From the NCBI GenBank assembly GCA_017624495.1, contig JAGAMY010000047.1, positions 42,468-106,467 on the forward strand: a stretch of DNA of 64,000 nucleotides, given 5' to 3'. Shown one piece after another: positions 1 to 7,365 of the stretch (the first letter of the stretch is position 1; every line of letters starts with the position of its first letter). Position numbers and translations under genes: made by a program. The notes below the pieces were generated by a model. The model was not told the DNA's origin, searched no databases, and saw only the letters and a program-made list of their open reading frames with translations. The stretch is from Lachnospiraceae bacterium (GTDB lineage Bacteria > Bacillota > Clostridia > Lachnospirales > Lachnospiraceae).

Positions 1-73
1 TTCCCCATGACTTTATGCAACGTTTCAGATTTGCTGCACTATCTGAATCACTGTCTACAACAAGGATAACCAT
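1..73 (-). CDS. Response regulator receiver, 5' end only
   Basis: The first 24 codons of a gene that runs off the left edge of the window. The ATG at 73-71 is preceded by a GGAGG ribosome binding site. The protein starts MVILVVDSDSDSAANLKRC, which fits the first beta strand and acidic pocket of a receiver (REC) domain. It lies downstream of another response regulator on the same strand with a gap of about 70 bases, so it may belong to the same transcription unit. The output domain lies outside the window. The family call rests only on the N-terminal strand pattern. Confidence 0.55.
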   Translation of the reverse strand, partial: MVILVVDSDSDSAANLKRCIKSWG

Positions 74-145
74 TGTCCCGCCTCCATATTATGAACATAA
101 TTACATCTATTGTATTCTAGTAGGAACATCACAAGTACATCATGA

Positions 146-982
146 TTATTTGCGGTTATAAAGACTTTCATCCAAAAACGCTGTTGTAAACTCTGCCCAG
201 CTGTAATTTGACATATACTCACCTGTATAGGAATTTATTGCTGACACATCACCTGCTAAAAACTTATAATAGTCACAATCGATTTTTGCCGGCTCAAGGG
301 CTAAATAATTCCATTTTTTCACTATACAATCCTCTAAACCCTCTGCCTTTAGCGTACGAATCATCTGGGAAATAACTGTCTGTGTCTGGCTTCTAAGATT
401 CCTGTCATATGCCTTATCTTCCCAAAGCACGGAACTAATCTCTGCCGTATTCACTCCGGTTCCTTTTTTGTCTACCAGAAATGCAAACAGCTCCTTTGCC
501 TTGCTTCTTGGAAACTGTAATGGTTCATCACCGACATACACATCAAAATTACCAAAGGTTTTTACCACAATCTGCTTTTTTTCCTGCATACGCAGTTCTC
601 GCTCTTCTTTAGAAAAACCTTCGATATTCTGCAATTCTTCCTCTATAAGTTCTTTTGTCACAGGTTTTAAAATATACCCTCTTGCATGAAGCCGAAAGGC
701 CTCTAACGCATAGTTATCATGTCCGGTCACAAAAAGAATTTTTACTGCAGGCGTAATCTCCTTAAACTGTCTGGCAAGCTCAATTACGGACATTCCATAC
801 ATTTCAATATCCAGAAAAGCAAACTCTAAGCTTCCGCCATTTTCTTTCAGCTCATTTGCATAGGACAAAGCCTCCTCCTGATCGGTAAATCCCTTAACAC
901 AGTCTTGTGGAAACATTTTCTCTAAAATTCGCATTAAATGCTGCATTGCCAGCTTTTCATCATCGACGACTATCAGATTCAT
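146..982 (-). CDS. SAPR-type response regulator (REC + winged helix + BTAD-like)
   Basis: A 278-residue response regulator. Residues 1-120 form a REC domain with the acidic pair near the N terminus (VVDDE), the phospho-acceptor Asp in FLDIEM near residue 58, and the KP switch near residue 107. The remainder resembles the winged-helix plus BTAD-like output of the SAPR family (COG3947): FGNFDVYVGDEPLQFPRSKAKE, the typical start of that domain, is at about 145-166. Its start codon overlaps the folT stop by one base (TGATG), implying translational coupling. SAPR regulators commonly work with 7TMR-DISM histidine kinases, so the kinase at 1771-3555 is a plausible partner, although folT and its riboswitch lie between them. 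Target genes are unknown. Confidence 0.85.
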   Translation of the reverse strand: MNLIVVDDEKLAMQHLMRILEKMFPQDCVKGFTDQEEALSYANELKENGGSLEFAFLDIEMYGMSVIELARQFKEITPAVKILFVTGHDNYALEAFRLHARGYILKPVTKELIEEELQNIEGFSKEERELRMQEKKQIVVKTFGNFDVYVGDEPLQFPRSKAKELFAFLVDKKGTGVNTAEISSVLWEDKAYDRNLRSQTQTVISQMIRTLKAEGLEDCIVKKWNYLALEPAKIDCDYYKFLAGDVSAINSYTGEYMSNYSWAEFTTAFLDESLYNRK

Positions 983-1512
983 CAGCTAACTCCTTCTACT
1001 AAAATACTCTTTCGTAATACAGGCACCAGTTTTTTTGCCATTAAAATGGTAAATCCAATCTGCACCACACACATGGCTGCTGTCTGGTATATTCTGGTGA
1101 CAAACAATGCGCCAAAGGGACTTCCGTATAAAAACGAAATCCAAAACGTATTGATAAGCTGACTGCCCACAAGCTGCACAATGAGTACCGCGCAGACAAT
1201 ATTTTTCACAGAGGTACTTTTCCGTAAAAAAATACCGAATATAATTCCTGTAAAAAATGCCGTCACAGTAAATCCGGGAAAAAATGCACCCACCGGAAAC
1301 AACACCGCACTGATAATATCCCCGACAGCAGCCACAATTCCTGCCGCCAGCGGGCCATAAAAAATGGCTGCCACTACGATGGGAACGAAGCTAAACCCGA
1401 TTTTTAAATTCCATGTATGAATGGTAAAAAAACGGGCTGCTATCACTTCCATGGCAACCAGAGCACCTATCATTGAAACTGACTTGGCGTTAAATCTTGT
1501 ATTCATGGTCAT
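982..1512 (-). CDS. folT: Folate-specific ECF transporter S component (FolT-like)
   Basis: A 176-residue, very hydrophobic protein with about six membrane segments and the conserved S-component core (IVVAAIFYGPLAAGIVAAVGD). The family binds folate in the membrane and associates with a shared energizing module (EcfT plus EcfA ATPases), none of which is encoded here. Substrate assignment is supported independently by the tetrahydrofolate riboswitch directly upstream. The ATG at 1512-1510 has an AGGAGG site. The gene overlaps the downstream response regulator by one base. The S-component call is firm and folate specificity rests mainly on the riboswitch. Confidence 0.88.
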   Translation of the reverse strand: MTMNTRFNAKSVSMIGALVAMEVIAARFFTIHTWNLKIGFSFVPIVVAAIFYGPLAAGIVAAVGDIISAVLFPVGAFFPGFTVTAFFTGIIFGIFLRKSTSVKNIVCAVLIVQLVGSQLINTFWISFLYGSPFGALFVTRIYQTAAMCVVQIGFTILMAKKLVPVLRKSILVEGVS

Positions 1513-1593
1513 CCTCCTTTCCTTTGCCTTGGCAAAAAATTTCTGTCGAGCCTAAACGCTACCCTCCAGAAGGACGACCACCTCTATCCTGTA

Positions 1594-1689
1594 GCAGCGG
1601 GATGCGAACCTGGTATCGCAAGATTTCCTTTTCGTTCACATGACAACTCCCTGTTCACATGACACTTAACGCACCAGATTCTACTCTGC
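1594..1689 (-). promoter_or_regulatory. Tetrahydrofolate (THF) riboswitch
   Basis: Read on the minus strand, this leader carries the THF riboswitch core: a GCAGAGTAG start at 1689-1681, then GCGTTAAGTGT, and a closing GCATCCCGCTGC at 1605-1594 that pairs back with the first segment. The order and spacing match the folT-associated THF aptamer of Firmicutes. About 80 bases separate it from the folT start. No clean intrinsic terminator is seen between them. A short TTTGCC/GGCAAA palindrome sits just before the ribosome binding site, so translational control is possible. The aptamer predicts repression of folT when reduced folate is plentiful. Confidence 0.85.
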
Positions 1690-1770
1690 TTTTATTTTCG
1701 ACTTTCCCATTTTACCACACGAAAGTCTATACTGCAATAGTAACTAAGCAATACTTACAGTGCCAACCAT

Positions 1771-3555
1771 TTATTTTGGTAAAACAATTTCTACCGTAGT
1801 ACCTTCACCGATTTTACTCTTTACTTCCATCCTGCCGTTACATCTTGCCAAAATTCGCTTCTGCACATTTTCCATACCGACATGACTTCTGTTATCCTGC
1901 TGTTTTCCCAGACTATTTACATCAAATCCCACACCATCATCTGCGATGACGATAACTACCTCATTTTCCGTTTCTCTGGTGGAAATGGTAAGTGTACCAC
2001 CTTCTTTTTTCTTGCTGATACCGTAGCGTACCGCATTTTCCACGATAGGCTGAATTGTCAGTGCCGGTAAAAAAAATCCATCTTTTTCAATTTCATACTG
2101 CACCTGCAGCCGTTCCTCAAAACGAATCTTTTCCAACGCAAGATAATTTTTCACATGCTTTAGTTCCTGCTCAAAGGGAATCAGCTTCGTACTGGTAAGC
2201 GAATCCATATTTCCCCGCAAAAAATGTGCAAACTGTGCCAGTGCATCATGGGCTTTTTCCGGTTCACTTAAGCATAATTCCTGTATACTGCTAATCGAAT
2301 TATACAAAAAATGCGGTTGAATCTGGCTAAGCATAATGGAAATTTTACTTTCTAAAAGCTCCTGCTCCATTTTTTGTGCTTTCTGGCTTTTTTCCGTATT
2401 TCGTTTCATCATGAAAATCATCAGCCAGTACTGTACAAATACAAAAACTGCCAGACCAATTCCAAATAAGTATACACCTTTTACCTCACTGATACTATAT
2501 TGTATAGTCCCTGCAAAACCGCATAAAAGCAGTACTATCCCTGAACCTAAAACAAGTTTTGGAATAATGTCTTTCGTATGAAATATTTCATAAAGAATAC
2601 AGATAAATATTCCAACCATCACCACCGGCATCATGTTTCGGAAGGATTGCTGCATAATTTCTCCATCTATTCTGCCTAAAATCAGCAGTACCAGATAGCC
2701 TGTCCCTACAATAGCTAACAGAGTTTCCAATATATCTGCTGCTTTTTTTGCACCACTATGCATAAACCATTTTGTATAGCGGAGTGCAAATGTCGGAATA
2801 CTCACAAAAACAATGGCATCTAAAATCTCCCATCCCACACCATAAGGCGCAAGCAGAGAAATATAATTATAATCGATTAAAAGCCATAAACTTGCCGACA
2901 AAAACAGCATACCACAATTTAATATCGGCTCCGTATCCTTGACTTTTACCATTTGCAGATTTACTGCCACACAGAGCATCTCAAGACCAACAAGCAGAAT
3001 AACCAAACCTGCCAGAAAACCCGACAGCTTTTCATTGAGCATATGTTTAAAAAGCTGCATCTTATCCCCTGAATACAACTGTTCCATACAAAGCTGATAG
3101 ATTTTAGAGGAATTTTGCGGATACGGATTGTAAAATTCCATAACAATTTCATCCGTTTCGTGTATTCCTCTTGTATAAAAGTTTCCCCATATATTTCCCG
3201 CTGAACGTGAATAAGGAAATGTCTGTTTAGGTGCTCCATAGGCATAAATCTTTTGTCCATTTCGATAAATGGTTACCTGAATCCGGCGCAGAAAGATGAA
3301 AATCTGTTCATTTGCCTGAATATTTTCCGTAAAGTGTCCTTTTATCCGTACACGTTCTGCTGCACCAATTTCATCATATGCTGTATCTCCTAAAGGAAGT
3401 TCCTCTCCACTTTCCATATCCATAATGGTGCCGCGAAACTGCAGTCTGTGCAGTTTACTCTTATTCAATTCCGAATATTTCGCATCCTGCACAAACGCAA
3501 GCAGCACCAATGCCATTGCAAGCACAATGGTAATGGCATACATCCACTTTTTCAT
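1771..3555 (-). CDS. 7TMR-DISM sensor histidine kinase (LytS-type kinase core)
   Basis: 594 residues: an N-terminal membrane anchor (about 7-24), an extracellular beta-rich region to about 180, seven membrane segments from about 180 to 385 in the 7TMR-DISM arrangement, then a cytoplasmic kinase. The phospho-acceptor region is QIQPHFLYNSISSIQELC (His_kinase, PF06580) and the HATPase shows IVENAVRYGI and ADDGVGF with a C-terminal GEGTTVEIVLP. It starts one base after the stop of the GH112 phosphorylase gene, so the two are surely cotranscribed; sensing related to host glycan availability is possible but unproven. No receiver gene adjoins directly; the nearest co-oriented one is at 146-982. Confidence 0.88.
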   Translation of the reverse strand: MKKWMYAITIVLAMALVLLAFVQDAKYSELNKSKLHRLQFRGTIMDMESGEELPLGDTAYDEIGAAERVRIKGHFTENIQANEQIFIFLRRIQVTIYRNGQKIYAYGAPKQTFPYSRSAGNIWGNFYTRGIHETDEIVMEFYNPYPQNSSKIYQLCMEQLYSGDKMQLFKHMLNEKLSGFLAGLVILLVGLEMLCVAVNLQMVKVKDTEPILNCGMLFLSASLWLLIDYNYISLLAPYGVGWEILDAIVFVSIPTFALRYTKWFMHSGAKKAADILETLLAIVGTGYLVLLILGRIDGEIMQQSFRNMMPVVMVGIFICILYEIFHTKDIIPKLVLGSGIVLLLCGFAGTIQYSISEVKGVYLFGIGLAVFVFVQYWLMIFMMKRNTEKSQKAQKMEQELLESKISIMLSQIQPHFLYNSISSIQELCLSEPEKAHDALAQFAHFLRGNMDSLTSTKLIPFEQELKHVKNYLALEKIRFEERLQVQYEIEKDGFFLPALTIQPIVENAVRYGISKKKEGGTLTISTRETENEVVIVIADDGVGFDVNSLGKQQDNRSHVGMENVQKRILARCNGRMEVKSKIGEGTTVEIVLPK

Positions 3556-5715
3556 TTATTCCATCTCTTTCATCTGCGTTTCAAACGGCTGTAATGTAAA
3601 CTGCATCCTGCCGTTTTCTGTCTGAATATTTGTCGTCTGTACACAATTTGAATTATTGATAACGACAAGCTGTCTGCTGCCCGGATAATATGCACATTCT
3701 GTTTCCACATTATCCGTCAGATAATTCTGGTTTAAATCCTTTCCTGCTGCAAACAAAATCAGATTTAAAAGCATACGGGTATTGGCATTATTTACTTCAA
3801 AAGCGGATAAATAAATCCCCTTTCCTTTACCAAACGCATGTACCGATAGTGTCGGAAGTCCATTCTCTTCTGCAAGCACTCTGGCTTTTCCATCCGTGAG
3901 CATACGGTTTTCCCGACCTTTCACATATGCACCTTCCGGCAGTAAGCCCTCTATATTCTCCACTGTATACTGCCATCTGCCATGACATACTCTTGCACCG
4001 GTATCCTCATCCATACCAAGTACAGGAGCCATACGAAAATAATTCTGATAGCCTTCTACTGCTGATGGTTCGTTGATACCAATAAATGCACCGCCATTTT
4101 CTACCCATTTATACAGCTCACTAAGTACTTTTTCATCCTTCCATGCATCACCACCGCTCCATGCCGTTCCTGCACGACCGGCGTTGATAACCACATCAAT
4201 ATCCTTTAATTTTCCAGCCTTTATATCTTCAAAATTGATAAATTCCACATCCACAGGCAGACCTGCTAATGCTTCATTCACATGAATCAAATCATGCATA
4301 TAGGTTTCATGGAAATGGCCGGACAAACTCCATGAACGAATACTTCCCCAGCTATGTAATACAGCCACTTTACATGGAATCGTATATACACCGCCTGCCT
4401 TATGAAAATCCTTAATTTTACGGAATTCATCTGCCACTTCCTCAATGTAATCGCAAAAATCCGGAAAATCTTCTACCAGATGCAGGTAACCACCCAGTCC
4501 TATACGGTCTACAGGCTCTCTAAGCAGTGCTCGACGGATTCTGTTCCAGTATACCTTCGCTTCTGCTGTCGGATCTCCACCTTCCATAAATGTTGGCGCT
4601 CCACCTAAGCCAACCGGGAAAAGGTATGGATGCAGACGCAATTCATGGGTATCTACCTTTACCCCTGCACAAAGCCTTGCTTCATATCCATTAAATACAC
4701 ATTTAATCAAACCATCAAATCCAAATTCCTCAAACAGATTGCTGTATGGCTCTACGCCTACCCAGCTATCATCATAGAATACATATGCTTTTTTGCCATA
4801 TTTGTGTACAAGCTCAATTAATTTCTTACCGTAATCCACCACAAAACGGTTAGTAAATGCCATATAATCAAGCTGTTTTTTATCTGCCGGCATATGGGTC
4901 ACATGCAGTTTGCCCTGATGAATAAAATCCTCAGAAGTTAATGCATAACCATATTCCTGTTCAAAAGCCTCTAACGCTTCAGGACTTACCGTAAAGTCAT
5001 AAGACCCCCAGTCAGAAAAACGGTTACGATTCCGTTCATCCTCCCCCCACATCCATACAAAATTGTAAAACATGGAAGTAAAACGTACTACTGTAGTAGC
5101 CGGATGCTCTTTGCACCAATTTTCTAACCAGCTATACAGATACTCCTGTGCTTCTTGCGTCCGTGGGTCAACCGGCATTAAATGCTCCTTATCCCATGCA
5201 TTTGTCACATGGTTGTACATAGAAATTTCTTCCCAAATACGATATGCCAGAAAATTCACGGTATATTCATGATAAGGTATTGCCTTTATAATCTCTACAT
5301 TTCCTGTTTCTTCATCAAAATTCCAGTCCGCTTTTTCTACTTCCTGATTTGTTGTACGGTCAAAAACCTGCCAGTATTTTATGGACGAAGAACTTCCATT
5401 TACCGTAAACTGCTCTGTAAAATACCCATCTAACAGATGAATACATACCTTTTCTTCAACAGCCATCTTCGGTTCTGAAATCAAAAATGTCTGCTGTAAT
5501 TTATCCATATGCTCTTTTGCCCATGCATTATGGTCTCTGATAATACAGATAGTAGAATAAATATCATATCCTGCTTCTATAATTTCATCAGAAAGAACTG
5601 TTCCATCACTGTCACGGATAACATCTGCTCCCCACTTTTCTGCCATTTTCAATGTAAGTGCTTCATAACCTGATTCACCCGGAAGTGTAAAACTTCCTTT
5701 TGTCATTTTTCCCAT
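3556..5715 (-). CDS. GH112 beta-1,3-galactosyl-N-acetylhexosamine phosphorylase
   Basis: A 719-residue cytoplasmic enzyme that matches the lacto-N-biose/galacto-N-biose phosphorylase family (GH112), full length for the family. Members cleave Gal-beta-1,3-GlcNAc or Gal-beta-1,3-GalNAc with phosphate to give galactose-1-phosphate; a subgroup acts on Gal-beta-1,4-rhamnose. Visible features are a TIM-barrel region with YVFYDDSWVGVEPY near residue 310, carrying a candidate general-acid Asp, and a later GATase-like module (VVINAGRAGTAWSGGDAW). Mucin core-1 and milk-type glycans are the usual sources. No transporter or Leloir-variant genes adjoin; the next gene is a histidine kinase. Which acceptor sugar is used cannot be told from reading. 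Confidence 0.88.
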   Translation of the reverse strand: MGKMTKGSFTLPGESGYEALTLKMAEKWGADVIRDSDGTVLSDEIIEAGYDIYSTICIIRDHNAWAKEHMDKLQQTFLISEPKMAVEEKVCIHLLDGYFTEQFTVNGSSSSIKYWQVFDRTTNQEVEKADWNFDEETGNVEIIKAIPYHEYTVNFLAYRIWEEISMYNHVTNAWDKEHLMPVDPRTQEAQEYLYSWLENWCKEHPATTVVRFTSMFYNFVWMWGEDERNRNRFSDWGSYDFTVSPEALEAFEQEYGYALTSEDFIHQGKLHVTHMPADKKQLDYMAFTNRFVVDYGKKLIELVHKYGKKAYVFYDDSWVGVEPYSNLFEEFGFDGLIKCVFNGYEARLCAGVKVDTHELRLHPYLFPVGLGGAPTFMEGGDPTAEAKVYWNRIRRALLREPVDRIGLGGYLHLVEDFPDFCDYIEEVADEFRKIKDFHKAGGVYTIPCKVAVLHSWGSIRSWSLSGHFHETYMHDLIHVNEALAGLPVDVEFINFEDIKAGKLKDIDVVINAGRAGTAWSGGDAWKDEKVLSELYKWVENGGAFIGINEPSAVEGYQNYFRMAPVLGMDEDTGARVCHGRWQYTVENIEGLLPEGAYVKGRENRMLTDGKARVLAEENGLPTLSVHAFGKGKGIYLSAFEVNNANTRMLLNLILFAAGKDLNQNYLTDNVETECAYYPGSRQLVVINNSNCVQTTNIQTENGRMQFTLQPFETQMKEME

Positions 5716-5744
5716 AATCGTTATTCTCCTTTATAAACATACTT

Positions 5745-5776
5745 AAAAGGGGCTTTCCCATTACCGGGAAAACCCC
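5745..5776 (-). terminator. Intrinsic terminator after the PocR/MCP gene
   Basis: On the minus strand GGGG-TTTTCCC pairs with GGGAAAG-CCCC across a six-base loop and is followed by TTTT. It lies 23 bases after the stop of the gene at 5799-6584 and upstream of the GH112 gene, separating the two transcription units. Confidence 0.75.
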
Positions 5777-5798
5777 AAATCTTTACCATATGTATACT

Positions 5799-6584
5799 CT
5801 ATTTTTTATCAAATGCATCTGCTAAATGTGTGATACTGTCTGTAATCTTCGCTGCATTTGCTTCGATATCATTGTAGATAACTGCTGACTGTGCTGCCAA
5901 ATCCTGCATATTCTTCGCAACTACTGCAAAACCAACACCCGCTTCACCACTTCTGGCTGCTTCGATACTTGCATTTAATGCCAAGATACGCTGCTTGGTC
6001 GCAATCGCCTTTAAATTACCCGTGCTTTCACTGATGGTAGCTGTCAGACTCTGTGCTTCACCAATTTCCTCCTTCACAGTATCTAAGCGCCCTGCATTAC
6101 TATTCTTAAAGTATTCAAGATTTACCAACTGATTTACTATCGTACCTAACAGCTCTGCTGATGCACGAATCTTCTTCTCTGTGCTGACAGGTACTTTTCT
6201 TAACGCTGCAATATACGCATCCGGGTCAATCCCTAGCTCTATTGCAATTTTACGGAATGACTCTTCATCCGGTGCCTGTGGCAATACCTGTCCACCAATA
6301 ATCGCACCTACTTTTTCATCCCCAACCTTGATATCCACAGAAAAATCCATCAATCCGGCATGACAGAAATACGTACCTGTACATTCATTGTCACATTTTA
6401 CACAACGACGGTTGCCTTCCTCTGAACCACGGGTGTACTTCATACAAAAATCTGTAAAATTGCTGCCTTCTGTCAAATATTCCCCATGTATACCTACAGC
6501 AATTGCTGCTAAACCTGTTGCATCTGAAAACTTATCCTGAATCCTCTGCAGTTTGCTCAAATCCATAAAATCCTTCAGTTCCAT
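5799..6584 (-). CDS. Soluble PocR-domain chemoreceptor-like protein
   Basis: 261 residues without a membrane segment. Residues 1-150 form a PocR ligand-binding domain (COG4936) with its cysteine cluster CVKC-DNEC-TGTYFC-HAG near 90-105. The PocR family is named after the regulator of propanediol and cobalamin genes. Residues about 175-261 are a shortened methyl-accepting signalling region with the hairpin-tip motif [18 protein letters not shown] and VGFAVVAKNM. It is much shorter than a normal chemoreceptor and ends soon after the tip, with little methylation helix. It is monocistronic, with a terminator downstream. It may be a cytosolic metabolite sensor feeding CheA/CheW; no che genes are in the window. 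Confidence 0.82.
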   Translation of the reverse strand: MELKDFMDLSKLQRIQDKFSDATGLAAIAVGIHGEYLTEGSNFTDFCMKYTRGSEEGNRRCVKCDNECTGTYFCHAGLMDFSVDIKVGDEKVGAIIGGQVLPQAPDEESFRKIAIELGIDPDAYIAALRKVPVSTEKKIRASAELLGTIVNQLVNLEYFKNSNAGRLDTVKEEIGEAQSLTATISESTGNLKAIATKQRILALNASIEAARSGEAGVGFAVVAKNMQDLAAQSAVIYNDIEANAAKITDSITHLADAFDKK

Positions 6585-6659
6585 ACTTCCTCCGTTCCAT
6601 TACCCATCCGTAATATTTTGATATAAAAAAATCATATCATACTGCTTGTGCTTTTTCAA

Positions 6660-7160
6660 CTACTGTTCAATTTTTTGTGTAATAAACTCCTCCATCTCAC
6701 TTTTGGGAATTCCAAGTGCAATGGATAATTCGCCATAAAAATTTTCTTCTGCTAAATGCAGATATTTTGCATCACTGCTGGTAACCTTTTTACCCTCTGC
6801 TAAACGGGACATTTTCCGCATATACAAAGTTTTGATAATGCGTACCCATTCTTCACAATTGCAGCTGCGGATAGCTTCTTTATACATCTGTTCACGATTC
6901 TTTTCATCCGCCACCCATAACACTTCGATATCCTTCATCCTAGAAATTAATTCCTCTGCCTCTTCTTTTGTCAACACACTACGCATAATGATTTTCTGAT
7001 TATCCACGGGTGTAAACAGTCGGCAGCCTTTATCATACACCGGGTCTAACACATAATATAAACGGTCTTCTTTTGTCCCCGGTGCTGCCATTTTTTTAAT
7101 TTCTTCTATTTTGCATACACCGGTATTTCCATAAATAATATATTGTCCTACTTCAAACAT
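6660..7160 (-). CDS. CarD/CdnL-type RNA-polymerase-binding regulator
   Basis: 166 residues. The N-terminal 60 residues are the CarD_CdnL_TRCF RNA-polymerase interaction domain (MFEVGQYIIYGNTGVCKIEEI, then a YYVLDPVYD strand). The remainder is helical, as in the CarD family. Such proteins bind the polymerase beta subunit near the promoter and modulate open-complex formation; a similar domain occurs in Mfd. The gene stands alone, with a terminator for the upstream gene in front of it. No promoter with good boxes is evident in the 50 bases before the start. Confidence 0.85.
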   Translation of the reverse strand: MFEVGQYIIYGNTGVCKIEEIKKMAAPGTKEDRLYYVLDPVYDKGCRLFTPVDNQKIIMRSVLTKEEAEELISRMKDIEVLWVADEKNREQMYKEAIRSCNCEEWVRIIKTLYMRKMSRLAEGKKVTSSDAKYLHLAEENFYGELSIALGIPKSEMEEFITQKIEQ

Positions 7161-7210
7161 GATTTACCTCTACTTTCACAGTGTCCGACTACAATTCCAC
7201 ATGCATGAAC

Positions 7211-7246
7211 AAAAAATCCGCTGCACTCAGCCGAGCGTAACGGATT
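7211..7246 (-). terminator. Intrinsic terminator after the hybrid kinase gene
   Basis: On the minus strand AATCCG pairs with CGGATT, with an inner CGCTC/GAGTG stem, followed by a T tract. It lies about 120 bases after the stop of the gene at 7366-10224 and ahead of the CarD-type gene. The remainder of 7161-7365 shows nothing else recognisable. Confidence 0.65.
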
Positions 7247-7365
7247 GTTTGTTATTTTTCTTAATTTTATCATGTTTTTTTGTTATTTGTCAGTGTTTTT
7301 TCTGTTTTTAAACCATTTTCGTGAATATATCAAAACATCTATCCCTACTTTTTTGTGCACTTTGC

